From assembly GCF_003326475.1 (NCBI RefSeq), contig NZ_JPWA01000002.1, positions 226,673 through 290,672 on the forward strand: DNA of 64,000 nucleotides, given 5' to 3'. Source of the DNA: Thalassospira xianhensis MCCC 1A02616 (lineage in GTDB: Bacteria > Pseudomonadota > Alphaproteobacteria > Rhodospirillales > Thalassospiraceae). This document shows positions 30,035 to 39,977 of the stretch, one piece after another (the first letter of the stretch is position 1; the number at the start of each line of letters is the position of its first letter). The notes below the pieces were generated by a model. It was given only the letters and a program-made list of their open reading frames with translations. It was not told the origin of the DNA and ran no database searches. The position numbers and the translations under genes are program-made.

Positions 30035-30601
30035 ATGTTGAACTTGTTACGTCCGGCCATTGGCATGGCTGCTGTGATGACGGTGATAACCGGTGTTGCC
30101 TATCCGCTGGCAATGACCGGGATCGGGCAGGGACTGTTCGCGGAAGAAGCCAATGGCAGCCTGATTGAAAAGGATGGCGTTGTCGTCGGTTCGCGCCTGA
30201 TCGGCCAGAAGTTTGAAAGTGACCGTTATTTCCATCCGCGTCCTTCCTATGCCGGCGATGGCTATGAGGGGGATAATTCCGGTGGTTCCAACCTTGGGGC
30301 GACGAACCGGGAACTGGTCAACGGGATCAAGGTCCGTGCCCTTGATCTTTCGGCGGAAAACGGCAATCGCCCGGTGCCAATAGATTTGCTGACGGCATCG
30401 GGCAGCGGACTTGACCCCGATATCTCGCCCGAAAGTGCCCGCTTCCAGATGGAAAGGGTCGCTAAAGCCAGAAACATCCCGCTCAATGATCTGGAGGAAC
30501 TGGTTGCAGCCCATATTGAGGATAGAACCTTTGGGTTGATCGGAGAGCCGCGGGTCAATGTTCTGATGTTGAATCTGGCTCTGGACGAAATGTCGTCCTG
30601 A
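30035..30601 (+). CDS. kdpC: KdpC, accessory subunit
   Basis: The ATG at 30035 is chosen (188 residues, start MLNLLRPAIGM) with CGGAGA upstream; a longer frame from 30002 begins inside kdpB. One N-terminal TM helix is followed by the periplasmic domain with FHPRPSYAG, SGSGLDPDISPE and NVLMLNLAL, all typical of KdpC. It helps K+ loading by the ATPase complex. Confidence 0.95.
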   Translation: MLNLLRPAIGMAAVMTVITGVAYPLAMTGIGQGLFAEEANGSLIEKDGVVVGSRLIGQKFESDRYFHPRPSYAGDGYEGDNSGGSNLGATNRELVNGIKVRALDLSAENGNRPVPIDLLTASGSGLDPDISPESARFQMERVAKARNIPLNDLEELVAAHIEDRTFGLIGEPRVNVLMLNLALDEMSS

Positions 30602-30605
30602 TCCG

Positions 30606-30770
30606 ATGGATTATTCCAAAAATACAGGGTATCGGGCTGTCTTTCGGCAGTCCGGTGCCCGGCAAAGACAGGTTCAGCGCGAGGCAGAGGAAATGCGCGC
30701 TGTCTGGCTCCGGAGCAAGGTGCTGTCAGTCTATCGGCGATTTATCCGGGTGATCCGCCGATGGTTCTGA
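30606..30770 (+). CDS. Small Arg-rich protein between kdpC and kdpD, 54 aa
   Basis: The frame starts 4 bp after the kdpC stop and ends 39 bp before kdpD. The sequence is strongly basic (RQRQVQREAEEMRAVWLRSK and a tail FIRVIRRWF) and looks like an amphipathic helix. The RBS is weak. I recognise no family. Its tight fit in the operon is the main support. Confidence 0.4.
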   Translation: MDYSKNTGYRAVFRQSGARQRQVQREAEEMRAVWLRSKVLSVYRRFIRVIRRWF

Positions 30771-30809
30771 TATGACAGGATAAATACGAAAGGCTTTGAT
30801 CGACGCAAG

Positions 30810-33539
30810 ATGACCGACGAAGAGGACCGTCCATCCCCCGAAGCCCTGCTGGAACAGACCCGCAAGGATGATCGGGGCAAGCTCAAGATCTTTCTGGGTG
30901 CCTATCCGGGCGTCGGAAAGACCTATGCCATGCTTCAGGCCGCGCAGGAACGGCGGAAGGAGGGGCGTGACGTTATTGTCGGCATTGTCGAAACCCACGG
31001 GCGCGTGGAAACCGAAAACCTCTTGCGCGGTCTTGAAGCATTGCCGCGCAAGAGGCTTTTGCATCGGGGCCGTGTTTTTGGGGAAATGGACATTGACGCG
31101 ATCATCTGGCGCAAGCCGGAAATCGCCCTTGTGGACGAACTGGCACACACCAATGTGCCGGGCAGCCGCCATGAAAAACGCTATCAGGATATCGATGAGC
31201 TGCTTGATGCCGGGATTGATGTCTATACGACGCTGAACATCCAGCATCTTGAAAGCCTGAACGATATTGTCGCCCGGATTTCACGTGTTCGCGTACGCGA
31301 AACCCTGCCCGACAGTTTCCTTGAAAAAGCCAATGAAATTGAACTGATCGATTTGCCGCCTGATGATCTGTTGCAAAGACTGCGCGATGGCAAGGTTTAT
31401 GTCATCGATCAGGTGGGGCGCGCGCTCCGGCATTTCTTCAGCAAGGGAAATCTGACCGCACTTCGCGAACTGGCGATGCGTATTGCCGCCGAACGCATTG
31501 ATGCGCAGATGCTGGAATATATGCGTACCCATGCGGTCAGCGGCCCATGGCCGACGCAGGACCGCCTGATGGTGTGCCTGAATGAAAGTCCGGTGGCCAA
31601 AAAGCTGGTGCGCACGGCCAAGCGGATGGCAGAACGCCAGCGTGTTCCGTGGATCGCCTTGCATGTCGAAACACCACGCGACGACCGGATGGCGAATGCC
31701 GAAAAAGATGACATTGCCGAAGCACTGCGTCTGGCGGAACAGTTGGGGGCGGAAATTGTCACGCTTCAGGCGGAATCCCATTTGGCACGCGAGATTTCCG
31801 CATTGGCGTCCAAACGCAATGTCACGCGTCTTCTGATCGGACGGCCAAGGCGAAGACGCTGGACCGGATTGTTGCGTGAAAATGTGGCGCGCAAGCTGCT
31901 TGAGAATGCCGAGGGTTTTGATGTTACGGTCATTGCCGCGGACGCGGATGAGAAGAAACGTTCGCTGATCTCGGACAATCCGTTCGAGCCCGGAAGCTGG
32001 CGATCACGCAGCCTTTCATGGGTCTTTGGCAGCGTTACTGTGGCAACCGCTGCCGCACTTTTTGCCGACCGCTATGTGCCGCTTGGCAATCTGTCCCTGA
32101 TTTATCTTCTGGCGGTACTGTTAACTGCAATCCGTTGCGGCATGTGGCCGTCGATTGCCGCCAGTCTGCTGTCTTTCATTTCCTACAATTTCTTCTTCAC
32201 TGTTCCCTATTACACGCTGTCGGTGTTCCATCATGAACAACTGATTACCATCGTATTTTTCCTGATTGTTTCTGTCATTGTTGGCAATCTGGCAGGGCGT
32301 CTGCGCCTTCAGGTCGACGCCATGAAAACCAGCGGCAAGCGCACGGCCAATCTATATGATTTCAGTCGCAAGATTGCAGCGGCGGCGTCGCTTGACGATG
32401 TTTTGTGGGCGGCTGTGCATCATGTGGCCGCGACGCTTGACTGCCAGTCGATGGTCCTGCAGCCGGGTGCGGACGGATCGTTGGAAATTACCGCAGCCTA
32501 CCCGCCGGAAGACCAGTTGGGGCTAAAAGATTGGGGGGCCGCCGAATGGGCGTGGGAGCATTCCAAACCGGCCGGATGGCGATCGGAAACCCTGCCGACC
32601 GCAGAATGGCTATTCATGCCGGTGAATACCCCGCAGGGACCGCTTGGTGTTCTTGGTGTCCGTTTCAGGGAAGATGCGCGCACATTGGGGCCTTCCCAGC
32701 GTCGCCTGCTTGAGGCGCTTGTCGATCAGGTTGCGGTTGCTGTTGAGCGTACCCGTCTTGCGACCGATATCGAAGAAGCACGATTGCTGAGCGAGACCGA
32801 GCAGCTCCGCGCGGCACTTTTGTCTTCGGTATCACATGATTTGCGCACCCCACTGGTATCGATCATCGGGTCGGCGACGACATTATCAAGCTATGGCGAC
32901 AGCATGGGAGAAGAGGATCGCGGGCAGCTTACCCAGACCATCCTTGAGGAAAGCGAACGTCTGAACCGGTTCGTCCAGAACCTTCTGGATATGACGCGGC
33001 TTGGCTATGGTGCCTTGCAGCCGAAAAAGGAATGGTCCGATCTGGCCGAGATCATCGGTCGTGCGGTTAAGCATGTCCGCAAATATGCCGGGACGCGATC
33101 CTTTGACGTGCAAATATCGCCCGATCTGTCCCCGATCCAGCTTGATCCGGTTCTGATCGAACAGGTTTTGTTCAATGTTCTTGATAACGCTGTAAAGCAT
33201 ACCGCCGAAAACGGTCGGATTACAGTAAGTGCCAACGCAGATAAAACACGGATGATGATTGAGATATCGGATAACGGGCGCGGTATCCCGGCCGAAGCCC
33301 GGCAGGCTGTTTTTGATGTTTTCTATCGTGTTCGCGCAGGCGATAGCCAGGTGGCGGGTACGGGGCTTGGATTGTCGATCTGCCGTGGTTTTATCGAGGC
33401 GCATGGCGGACGTATCGTTGCACTCGACGGGCCGCAGGGTGTGGGCACAACCATTGCCATAACCCTGCCGATGACCGCGATGCCGACGGTTGCAGAGGAT
33501 GACGAGGATTTGCAGGATGGCAGTGCGGAAGGAAACTGA
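30810..33539 (+). CDS. kdpD: KdpD, osmosensitive K+ channel histidine kinase
   Basis: The 909-residue protein has the full KdpD order. The N-terminal KdpD domain carries Walker A GAYPGVGKTYA (from about residue 29), a UspA-like domain follows (about 250-375), then four TM helices (about 400-500, DUF4118), a GAF-like domain, HisKA with phospho-acceptor His676 in SSVSHDLRTPL, and HATPase with NVLDNAVKHT and DNGRGIPAEA. It senses K+ limitation and osmotic state and phosphorylates KdpE. It is in the same transcript as kdpFABC or close to it. Confidence 0.95.
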   Translation: MTDEEDRPSPEALLEQTRKDDRGKLKIFLGAYPGVGKTYAMLQAAQERRKEGRDVIVGIVETHGRVETENLLRGLEALPRKRLLHRGRVFGEMDIDAIIWRKPEIALVDELAHTNVPGSRHEKRYQDIDELLDAGIDVYTTLNIQHLESLNDIVARISRVRVRETLPDSFLEKANEIELIDLPPDDLLQRLRDGKVYVIDQVGRALRHFFSKGNLTALRELAMRIAAERIDAQMLEYMRTHAVSGPWPTQDRLMVCLNESPVAKKLVRTAKRMAERQRVPWIALHVETPRDDRMANAEKDDIAEALRLAEQLGAEIVTLQAESHLAREISALASKRNVTRLLIGRPRRRRWTGLLRENVARKLLENAEGFDVTVIAADADEKKRSLISDNPFEPGSWRSRSLSWVFGSVTVATAAALFADRYVPLGNLSLIYLLAVLLTAIRCGMWPSIAASLLSFISYNFFFTVPYYTLSVFHHEQLITIVFFLIVSVIVGNLAGRLRLQVDAMKTSGKRTANLYDFSRKIAAAASLDDVLWAAVHHVAATLDCQSMVLQPGADGSLEITAAYPPEDQLGLKDWGAAEWAWEHSKPAGWRSETLPTAEWLFMPVNTPQGPLGVLGVRFREDARTLGPSQRRLLEALVDQVAVAVERTRLATDIEEARLLSETEQLRAALLSSVSHDLRTPLVSIIGSATTLSSYGDSMGEEDRGQLTQTILEESERLNRFVQNLLDMTRLGYGALQPKKEWSDLAEIIGRAVKHVRKYAGTRSFDVQISPDLSPIQLDPVLIEQVLFNVLDNAVKHTAENGRITVSANADKTRMMIEISDNGRGIPAEARQAVFDVFYRVRAGDSQVAGTGLGLSICRGFIEAHGGRIVALDGPQGVGTTIAITLPMTAMPTVAEDDEDLQDGSAEGN

Positions 33540-33540
33540 C

Positions 33541-34224
33541 ATGCACGATCAGGCGAAAGTGCTGATCATTGATGACGAACCGCAAATTCGTAAATTCCTG
33601 CGGATCAGCCTTGGCGCGCAAGGGTATGAGGTGATCGAGGCCGAGAACGGCCAGTCTGGTATCGAGAAATGCGCTCTTGAGACCCCGCATCTTGTCATTC
33701 TTGATCTTGGATTGCCTGATCTGGATGGGCAGGAGGTTTTGGCGAAAATCCGGGAATGGAGTGAGGTCCCGATCATCGTTCTTTCCGTGCGCGCCAACGA
33801 GGAAGAAAAAGTGACTGCCTTGGACCGTGGCGCAAACGATTACGTGACCAAGCCGTTCGGCATTGCCGAATTGATCGCACGGGTGCGGGTTATCTTACGC
33901 AGCCGCAAATCCGAAGACCTGACCAGTAGCGAGATTGTTTCGGGCGATCTGAAGATCGATCTGGCCGCGCACAGGGTTTTCAAGGGTGAGAACGAATTGA
34001 AACTCACCAAAAAGGAGTTCGCACTCCTGACCCTGCTGGCGCGTAACGCAGGCCGGATTGTGACCCATCAACATATTTTGCGCGAAATCTGGGGACCTGC
34101 GCAGGAAAGTGAAACTCATTATCTGCGTATCTATATCGGCCATCTGCGCCAGAAACTTGGCGATGATCCGTTGAACCCGACCTATATCGAAAACGAGCCG
34201 GGGGTTGGATACCGGTTTTGTTGA
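33541..34224 (+). CDS. kdpE: KdpE, OmpR-family response regulator
   Basis: The ATG at 33541, one base after the kdpD stop, gives 227 residues. The receiver domain has the acidic pocket IIDDEP, the phosphorylation site Asp55 (ILDLGLPDLDG) and the conserved K of VTKPF. The C-terminal winged helix has LTKKEFALLTLLARNAG and YIENEPGVGYRF. It activates kdp transcription when phosphorylated by KdpD. Confidence 0.95.
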   Translation: MHDQAKVLIIDDEPQIRKFLRISLGAQGYEVIEAENGQSGIEKCALETPHLVILDLGLPDLDGQEVLAKIREWSEVPIIVLSVRANEEEKVTALDRGANDYVTKPFGIAELIARVRVILRSRKSEDLTSSEIVSGDLKIDLAAHRVFKGENELKLTKKEFALLTLLARNAGRIVTHQHILREIWGPAQESETHYLRIYIGHLRQKLGDDPLNPTYIENEPGVGYRFC

Positions 34225-34321
34225 TACCGAAACCTTCCAGACAGTTGAAAGTGTGCGAGAGCTTCCTTCTGTCGGTTTTCATAATTCGGGGATGCGACCA
34301 TTCCAGTCTTAACTGGGCTGG

Positions 34322-34972
34322 TTATTCACGCAATAGCTTGATCCGCAGCCTTTGAGCGCTTCGGATGTGATGTCTTGCATCGGTATCGGCCTGATCGGCG
34401 TTGCCGGACCGGATGCTGTCGATAATGTTCTTATGTTCCTGATAGGCACTTTCGGGGCGGCCGTCATATTGAAGCGTCGTACCGCCCAGAAGCGCCATTG
34501 AATTCGATAAAGAATTAAGTGCATCAATAAGATAGCGATTGTTCGCCGTTCTATACAGCGCCTGATGAAACAGCCGGTTTGCTTCTGCAACTTTCACCGG
34601 GTCCTGCCCGTTTTTCAACATCAGTTCATTGAGATCTTCCAGTTCGGCGATTTCAAGCTCTGATGCGTGGCGCGCGGCATAGCGGGCGGCTGTTCCTTCC
34701 AAAACTTCGCGAATTTCATACAGTTCGATCACTTCGCGATGATCGAGTTCCTTGATGACGGCCCCGTGTCGCGGCATGTGGATCAGCAGACCATCACTTT
34801 CCAGACGCCGAATGGCATCGCGCACCGGGGTGCGGCTGATTCCAAACCTTTCAGCAACTTCCACCTCGCGGATTCGGGTCCCCGGCTTGAGTTCGCCATG
34901 CTGGATGGCTGCCAGAAGCTTTTGATAGGCAACTTCCCCACGGGGCTGGTGATCGGCGGAATCTGGGCTCAT
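34322..34972 (-). CDS. GntR-family regulator (FCD type)
   Basis: The ATG at 34972 gives 216 residues; a longer TTG-started frame would cover the likely operator. The wHTH reads PGTRIREVEVAERFGISRTP, then VRDAIRRLESDGLL. The FCD ligand domain follows (ELYEIREVLEGTAARYAARH, FHQALYRTANNRYL, EHKNIIDSIRSGNADQA) with the His residues that usually bind a metal. FCD regulators sense carboxylates, which fits the divergent tricarballylate genes. Confidence 0.87.
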   Translation of the reverse strand: MSPDSADHQPRGEVAYQKLLAAIQHGELKPGTRIREVEVAERFGISRTPVRDAIRRLESDGLLIHMPRHGAVIKELDHREVIELYEIREVLEGTAARYAARHASELEIAELEDLNELMLKNGQDPVKVAEANRLFHQALYRTANNRYLIDALNSLSNSMALLGGTTLQYDGRPESAYQEHKNIIDSIRSGNADQADTDARHHIRSAQRLRIKLLRE

Positions 34973-35046
34973 GAGAAGGCACCTGCTTTGTTCTGTCTGG
35001 TTTTTAACTTGACACAAGCATGCTGAAATCTCAAGGTTGGAGACAA

Positions 35047-35056
35047 TTGTATACAA
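35047..35056. promoter_or_regulatory. Candidate GntR operator TTGTATACAA
   Basis: A perfect 10-bp palindrome of the TNGTNNNACNA type used by FCD-subfamily GntR proteins. It lies 38 bp upstream of the tcuA start and 75 bp upstream of the gntR start, so one site could control both directions. Confidence 0.5.
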
Positions 35057-35093
35057 AAGTATCCATTAAAATACGAAAAGAGGTGGAGACGCC

Positions 35094-36482
35094 GTGAAAA
35101 CTGAATCCGATCATTATGATGTCCTTGTCGCGGGCGGCGGGCAGGCGGGGCTGATTGCCGCGATCGTCGCTGCGGAAAAAGGCGCGCGCGTCTGTCTGCT
35201 GGAAGGGGCACCCAGAACCCATCGCGGCGGGAATACCCGCCATACCCGCAATTTGCGACCCATGCATATTGGCCCCTTGTCGGTTTTAAGCGGCACTTAT
35301 GACGAGGCGGAATACTGGGATGACCTGATGCGGGTGACCAAGGGGAAAACCAACGAAACACTCGCCCGCATGACCCTGCGCCAATCGACAGAAGCCGTTG
35401 ACTGGCTTGAGGCGCGCGGTGTGCAGTTCCAGCCACCACTTGGCGGAACCCTGCATCTGGGCCGAACGAATGCGTTCTTCATGGGCGGGGGCAAGCAACT
35501 GTTAAACGCCCTTTATCGGCATGCCGATAAGCTTGGCGTTGAAGTTCATTACGATGCGATGGTCACGTCCGTAGAGATTTCGGAAGGAAGATTTAAAAGC
35601 CTTCAGGTGGGTGATCACACCATTTCGGCAAATGCGTTCGTTGCGGCAGCCGGCGGATTTGAAGCGAATATCGAGTGGCTGAAAGAGGCATGGGGCGACA
35701 TTGCCGAAAATTTCCTGATCCGGGGGACGCCCTATAATCGTGGTGATTTGCTGCGCATGCTGCTTGATGCCGGGGCCCGGCAGATCGGGGAACCCAATCA
35801 GTGCCATGCGGTGGCAATTGACGGGCGCGCGCCAAAGTTTGACGGCGGAATCTGCACGCGGGTTGACTGCGTGTCGCTTGGCATTGTGGTGAACAGGAAT
35901 GCCGAGCGATTTTATGATGAAGGCGAGGATTTCTGGCCAAAGCGATATGCGATCTGGGGCCGCCTTGTTGCGGACCAACCTGATCAGGTGGCCCATGTGA
36001 TTATTGACCAGAAGGCGCGCGGTGCCTTTATGCCCCCCGTTTTCCCGGCGGTGGTCGCCGATACGATTGGCGAATTGGCCCAAAAGATCGGTCTGGATCC
36101 CGCGACGCTTGAGAAAACCGTTGCCGACTATAACGCGGCGGTTCAACCGGGAAAATTTGATCATACCGAACTGGATGGGGTTCATACCAGCGGGCTTGTG
36201 GTGAACAAGACCAACTGGGCGCGGACACTCGATCATCCGCCATATAGCGCCTATTGCCTGCGGCCGGGCATCACATTCACCTATCTCGGGGTGGAAGTCA
36301 GCGAAAAGGCGCAGATGCAGATGGCCGACGGGACCGAAAGCCCGAACATCTTTGCTGCGGGTGAAATTATGGCCGGAAACGTTCTGGGCCAGGGATATCT
36401 TGCCGGGATTGGCATGACGATTGGAAATGTGTTTGGACGAATTGCAGGAAGGGAGGCTGCCGATTATGCGCTCAACCGATAA
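35094..36482 (+). CDS. tcuA: TcuA-like FAD-dependent tricarballylate dehydrogenase
   Basis: The GTG start has the RBS GAGGTGGAG upstream. The 462-residue flavoprotein has the dinucleotide-binding motif VAGGGQAGLIAAIVAAEKGA at its N-terminus, the RGGNTRHTRNLR segment typical of tricarballylate and fumarate-reductase-like dehydrogenases, and a C-terminal FAD motif (NIFAAGEIMAGNVLGQGYLA). TcuA oxidises tricarballylate to cis-aconitate and passes electrons to TcuB. The start of tcuB overlaps by 17 bp. Confidence 0.85.
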   Translation: MKTESDHYDVLVAGGGQAGLIAAIVAAEKGARVCLLEGAPRTHRGGNTRHTRNLRPMHIGPLSVLSGTYDEAEYWDDLMRVTKGKTNETLARMTLRQSTEAVDWLEARGVQFQPPLGGTLHLGRTNAFFMGGGKQLLNALYRHADKLGVEVHYDAMVTSVEISEGRFKSLQVGDHTISANAFVAAAGGFEANIEWLKEAWGDIAENFLIRGTPYNRGDLLRMLLDAGARQIGEPNQCHAVAIDGRAPKFDGGICTRVDCVSLGIVVNRNAERFYDEGEDFWPKRYAIWGRLVADQPDQVAHVIIDQKARGAFMPPVFPAVVADTIGELAQKIGLDPATLEKTVADYNAAVQPGKFDHTELDGVHTSGLVVNKTNWARTLDHPPYSAYCLRPGITFTYLGVEVSEKAQMQMADGTESPNIFAAGEIMAGNVLGQGYLAGIGMTIGNVFGRIAGREAADYALNR

Positions 36483-37596
36483 AACAACCGAAGCCGCCCG
36501 CGTGATGTCGATCTGCAATGCCTGCCGTTATTGCGAGGGACATTGTGCCGTTTTCCAAGCGATGGAACTGCGGCTGGAATTCAATTCCGATACGCTCGAT
36601 TATCTGGCAAACCTTTGCCATAACTGCGGGGCCTGTTATCACAATTGCCAATATGCGCCGCCACACGAATTTCAGCTTAACGTTCCGGCCGCGATGGCGG
36701 AGCTCAGGCAGGAAAACTATGGCGTTTATGCGTGGCCGGGCTTTATGGGCAAGCTGTTTGCCAATAACGGTCTTTGGGTCAGTTTTCTGTCAATCGTTGT
36801 GATCACGCTTTTTCTGGGCGGAACGGCCATTCTAACCGGGGATGATTTCTTTTCAGCGCACGACAACGCATTTTACGGCGTGATTTCGCATGATGTCCTG
36901 GCCGCAATGTTTGGTGCGGTCGGTGGATTTGTGCTGCTTGCGCTGGTGGTTTCGATTGTTAAATTCTGGCGGACAATCAATTTGCCAGGTCCTTTCAGGC
37001 TTGATTATCCCCGCGTCATGCAGGGGATCAAAGATGCTCTTTCGCTGAAATATCTGGATGGTGGCAACGGGCAGGGATGCTCGTATCCAAGCGAAACGCC
37101 CTCTATGGCAAGGCGGTGGTTCCATCAGATGACATTCTGGGGCTTCATGCTGTGCTTTGCTGCCACATCGTCGGCCACGGTCTTGCATTATGGCTTCGAT
37201 CTTCCCGCACCTTACGGGTATTTAAGCCTGCCCAAACTGTTTGGCATTCTGGGAGGACTTGGTCTTATTGTGGGGCCTGCGGGGCTGCTGATCCTGAAGG
37301 CCAGGGCAGATGCCGCCCCGAAAGGCAAAACGAACAAGGGTATGGATGTCAGTTTTCTGGTTCTGCTGTTTTTGACAAGTCTGACCGGACTTTGCCTGAT
37401 GTTTGTGCGTGATACGCAATATGTCGGGGTGATGTTAAGCATCCATCTTGGTGTTGTGATGACGCTGTTTCTGTCCATGCCATATGGCAAGTTTGTGCAT
37501 GGTTTTTATCGCCTGATCGCGCTGATTGTGTTTGCCGTCGAAAAGAACGATCACAAGCAGGTGGTGGGCGTTTGTCAGGACAAGAAAGCGGCCTGA
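36466..37596 (+). CDS. tcuB: TcuB-like iron-sulfur/membrane electron-transfer protein
   Basis: The ATG at 36466 follows GGGAGG. The 376-residue protein has two 4Fe-4S cysteine clusters near its N-terminus (CNACRYCEGHC and CHNCGACYHNC) followed by about six TM helices. In the known system TcuB reoxidises the FADH2 of TcuA and feeds the quinone pool. A hairpin terminator follows the gene. Confidence 0.87.
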   Translation: MRSTDKTTEAARVMSICNACRYCEGHCAVFQAMELRLEFNSDTLDYLANLCHNCGACYHNCQYAPPHEFQLNVPAAMAELRQENYGVYAWPGFMGKLFANNGLWVSFLSIVVITLFLGGTAILTGDDFFSAHDNAFYGVISHDVLAAMFGAVGGFVLLALVVSIVKFWRTINLPGPFRLDYPRVMQGIKDALSLKYLDGGNGQGCSYPSETPSMARRWFHQMTFWGFMLCFAATSSATVLHYGFDLPAPYGYLSLPKLFGILGGLGLIVGPAGLLILKARADAAPKGKTNKGMDVSFLVLLFLTSLTGLCLMFVRDTQYVGVMLSIHLGVVMTLFLSMPYGKFVHGFYRLIALIVFAVEKNDHKQVVGVCQDKKAA

Positions 37597-37605
37597 ACTT
37601 CTAAA

Positions 37606-37642
37606 GACAAAAGACCGGCACATGTCGTGCGGGTCTTTTGTC
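37606..37642. terminator. Bidirectional hairpin terminator after tcuB / tctE
   Basis: Arms GACAAAAGACCGGCAC and GTGCGGGTCTTTTGTC pair with a single mismatch around ATGTC. T- or A-rich flanks on the outer arms allow termination in both directions between the convergent tcuB and tctE genes. Confidence 0.75.
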
Positions 37643-37665
37643 TGCAACATGAGGGATAGAACCGT

Positions 37666-39075
37666 CTAGCGTGGGAATGCAATCCGCACCTTCAGGCCAA
37701 CACCGTCTTTGCCATCTTCAAGGGACATAACGGCCTGATGTGCGTCGGCAACTTCTTTGACAATAGCCAGACCAAGGCCACACCCTTGTCCGTTTTGCTC
37801 ATCAAGGCGTACGAAACGTTCCAGAACCATGTCGCGGTCTTTTTCCAGGATGCCGGGGCCGTTGTCTTCAACCTCTAAAATCGGACCGACAGCAACGCCG
37901 CGACCAATGACGCGAACCGTAACAATCTTACCGGGAGTGCCATAAACAATGGCATTGTCGATCAGGTTGCCAAGCATTTCCTGAAGCAGAACTTCGTTTC
38001 CTGTTTCAATTTCACAGTTCATGCCCTCGCTTTGATCGTCGAAGCCAAGATCAATATCGTGGCGGATTGCGTGGCGAACCATCCCGGATGTCACCGAGGC
38101 GGCAAGGGCCAAGAGATCTGTCTTTTCGTAGCGGACAGCCTTTCGGCCTTCCGGTGATACCCGCGCGAGATTCAGAAGCTGGTTGGCAAGTCTGGCGGTC
38201 TGGCGGGTTTGACTGACGATACGCTCAAGCGCTTGGCGGTCTTGTTGGTCGCTGGCATTGCGCAAAGCCCATTCTGCTTCGGCTTGGACGGTTGCAAGCG
38301 GGGTGCGCAATTGGTGAGACGCATCGGCGATGAAACGCTGATTGGCCGTGATTGAACTTTCCAGACGCGCCAAAAGTGCATTCAGAGATCGGACAACCTC
38401 GGTGACCTCCTTGGGCATGGCATGGCGAATTGGCCGTAAATCGTCAGTTGATCTGCGGCGGATTGCCTGTTGAAGGCGTCTTAAGGGGGCAAGTCCGCGT
38501 GAAACGCCGATCCACGCAAAAACGCCGCCTAGAAACATTAAAACCAGAAAATCAGTGGTCGATCCCAGAAGTTCTTCATAAATCAGATTGTCGCGTTCAC
38601 GACGGGTCTGGCTGACATCAATGGTGACCCAGCCATAGATGTTCGACGACGGATTGGAAACCAGATATTTCATGGTTACCGCGCGTACGTCCTCGTTGCG
38701 ATAGTGTGCGTTATAGAAATGGGGGACACCCGGTTCCAAAGTAATGCCATCGGGCAGTCGCGGCAGACCAGAATCCCCGGTCACAAACGCCCCGTCCGGA
38801 CCCTGCACCCGGTAATAAGTGTTTTCGCGGGTGAACTGCTCCAGCAGCAGCTCGATATCACGCGATAGCAAATCGCCTCTTGAATTGATTGCGTGTTCTG
38901 AAATCGTTACCGCCAGTGCAATCAGGAGCCTGTCCTGAATACGATTGGCCATTTCGCTGACGGTAAGATAGTTTTTGGCCAACAGCCCGAATGCCAGCAT
39001 TAATCCAGGCAGCAAAAGCCAGCGCAGGAGCCTTGCGCGCAATGATGTTGATGTGGCGGCAGAGTTTTCGGTCAT
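37666..39075 (-). CDS. tctE: TctE-like sensor histidine kinase
   Basis: The 469-residue protein has two TM helices (about 17-35 and 174-191) around a ~140-residue periplasmic sensor, a HAMP-like linker, HisKA with phospho-acceptor His254 (DASHQLRTPLATVQAEAEWAL) and HATPase (GNLIDNAIVYG, EDNGPGI). The sensor layout is that of kinases paired with tripartite tricarboxylate transporters. It overlaps the response regulator gene by 4 bp and is divergent from tctC. Confidence 0.85.
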   Translation of the reverse strand: MTENSAATSTSLRARLLRWLLLPGLMLAFGLLAKNYLTVSEMANRIQDRLLIALAVTISEHAINSRGDLLSRDIELLLEQFTRENTYYRVQGPDGAFVTGDSGLPRLPDGITLEPGVPHFYNAHYRNEDVRAVTMKYLVSNPSSNIYGWVTIDVSQTRRERDNLIYEELLGSTTDFLVLMFLGGVFAWIGVSRGLAPLRRLQQAIRRRSTDDLRPIRHAMPKEVTEVVRSLNALLARLESSITANQRFIADASHQLRTPLATVQAEAEWALRNASDQQDRQALERIVSQTRQTARLANQLLNLARVSPEGRKAVRYEKTDLLALAASVTSGMVRHAIRHDIDLGFDDQSEGMNCEIETGNEVLLQEMLGNLIDNAIVYGTPGKIVTVRVIGRGVAVGPILEVEDNGPGILEKDRDMVLERFVRLDEQNGQGCGLGLAIVKEVADAHQAVMSLEDGKDGVGLKVRIAFPR

Positions 39076-39734
39076 TCGTCGATCATATAACCAAGCCCAC
39101 GAATAGTCCGGACTTCGACATCCCCTGATGCAATCTTTTTACGCAGTCTACTGATGTAAAGTTCGATTGATTTTACGCTGGCCTCATCATCAAAGCCAAA
39201 CAGATGCAGGGCGATTTTTTCCTTGCTGATCACTTGGCTTACATTCAGCAACAGGATTTCCAGCACACCACGTTCGCGCGGCGTTAGTGAAACAGGTTGC
39301 CCATCAATCGTGACGGATCGGTCGACTGAATTGAATGTCAGCTTTCCAATCGAGACGCTTGGATTACGCTGTCCGATATTGCGTCGTAGAAGTGCGCGGG
39401 CACGGGCTTCGAGTTCAGATAACTCGAACGGTTTGACCATATAATCGTCTGCCCCGGCATCCAGACCAGCGACACGTTCATCCAGATTGCCGCGCGCGGT
39501 CAGGATCATGACGGGCAAATTGATTTTGCGCGCGCGCACGGTTTTCAGAATTTCAATCCCGTCCAGTCCCGGAAGCGACAAATCGAGAATCAGCAGATCG
39601 AAGGTTTCTTGCAGGACAAGTCGAAGAGCATCTTCACCATCATGAACCAGATCGACAGCATGATCGGTCTGCCTTAGGGCGGCAGCGATTTTGTCAGCCA
39701 GAACAAGGTTATCTTCTACGATCAGGATACGCAT
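39072..39734 (-). CDS. tctD: TctD-like OmpR-family response regulator
   Basis: The 220-residue regulator has the acidic pocket IVEDN, the phosphorylation site Asp51 (LILDLSLPGLDG), MVKPF, and a C-terminal winged helix (LTPRERGVLEILLLN, EVRTIRGLGYMI). It most likely activates the tctC promoter on the other side of the 243-bp gap. Operon with tctE. Confidence 0.87.
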   Translation of the reverse strand: MRILIVEDNLVLADKIAAALRQTDHAVDLVHDGEDALRLVLQETFDLLILDLSLPGLDGIEILKTVRARKINLPVMILTARGNLDERVAGLDAGADDYMVKPFELSELEARARALLRRNIGQRNPSVSIGKLTFNSVDRSVTIDGQPVSLTPRERGVLEILLLNVSQVISKEKIALHLFGFDDEASVKSIELYISRLRKKIASGDVEVRTIRGLGYMIDE

Positions 39735-39977
39735 TCTGCCTAAATAACACCGAATACGACTTCGAAAATTAAAAATTTGACCCTAGACAGCAAACTGACA
39801 GCTTTTTCGTTTAGATTTTGCGTCATAGGCAAACGGCACTCCCGGCAACGACCGGTCAGAAGAACAATAACAGCCGACAGCCTGAATGGGAGGAAATCGA
39901 CACTTGATGCATGTCTGTGCGTCACGCGCTTCTTCCTTCCGTTCGAGAGAAAACAACCGTTATGGAGGGAAAGCCCA

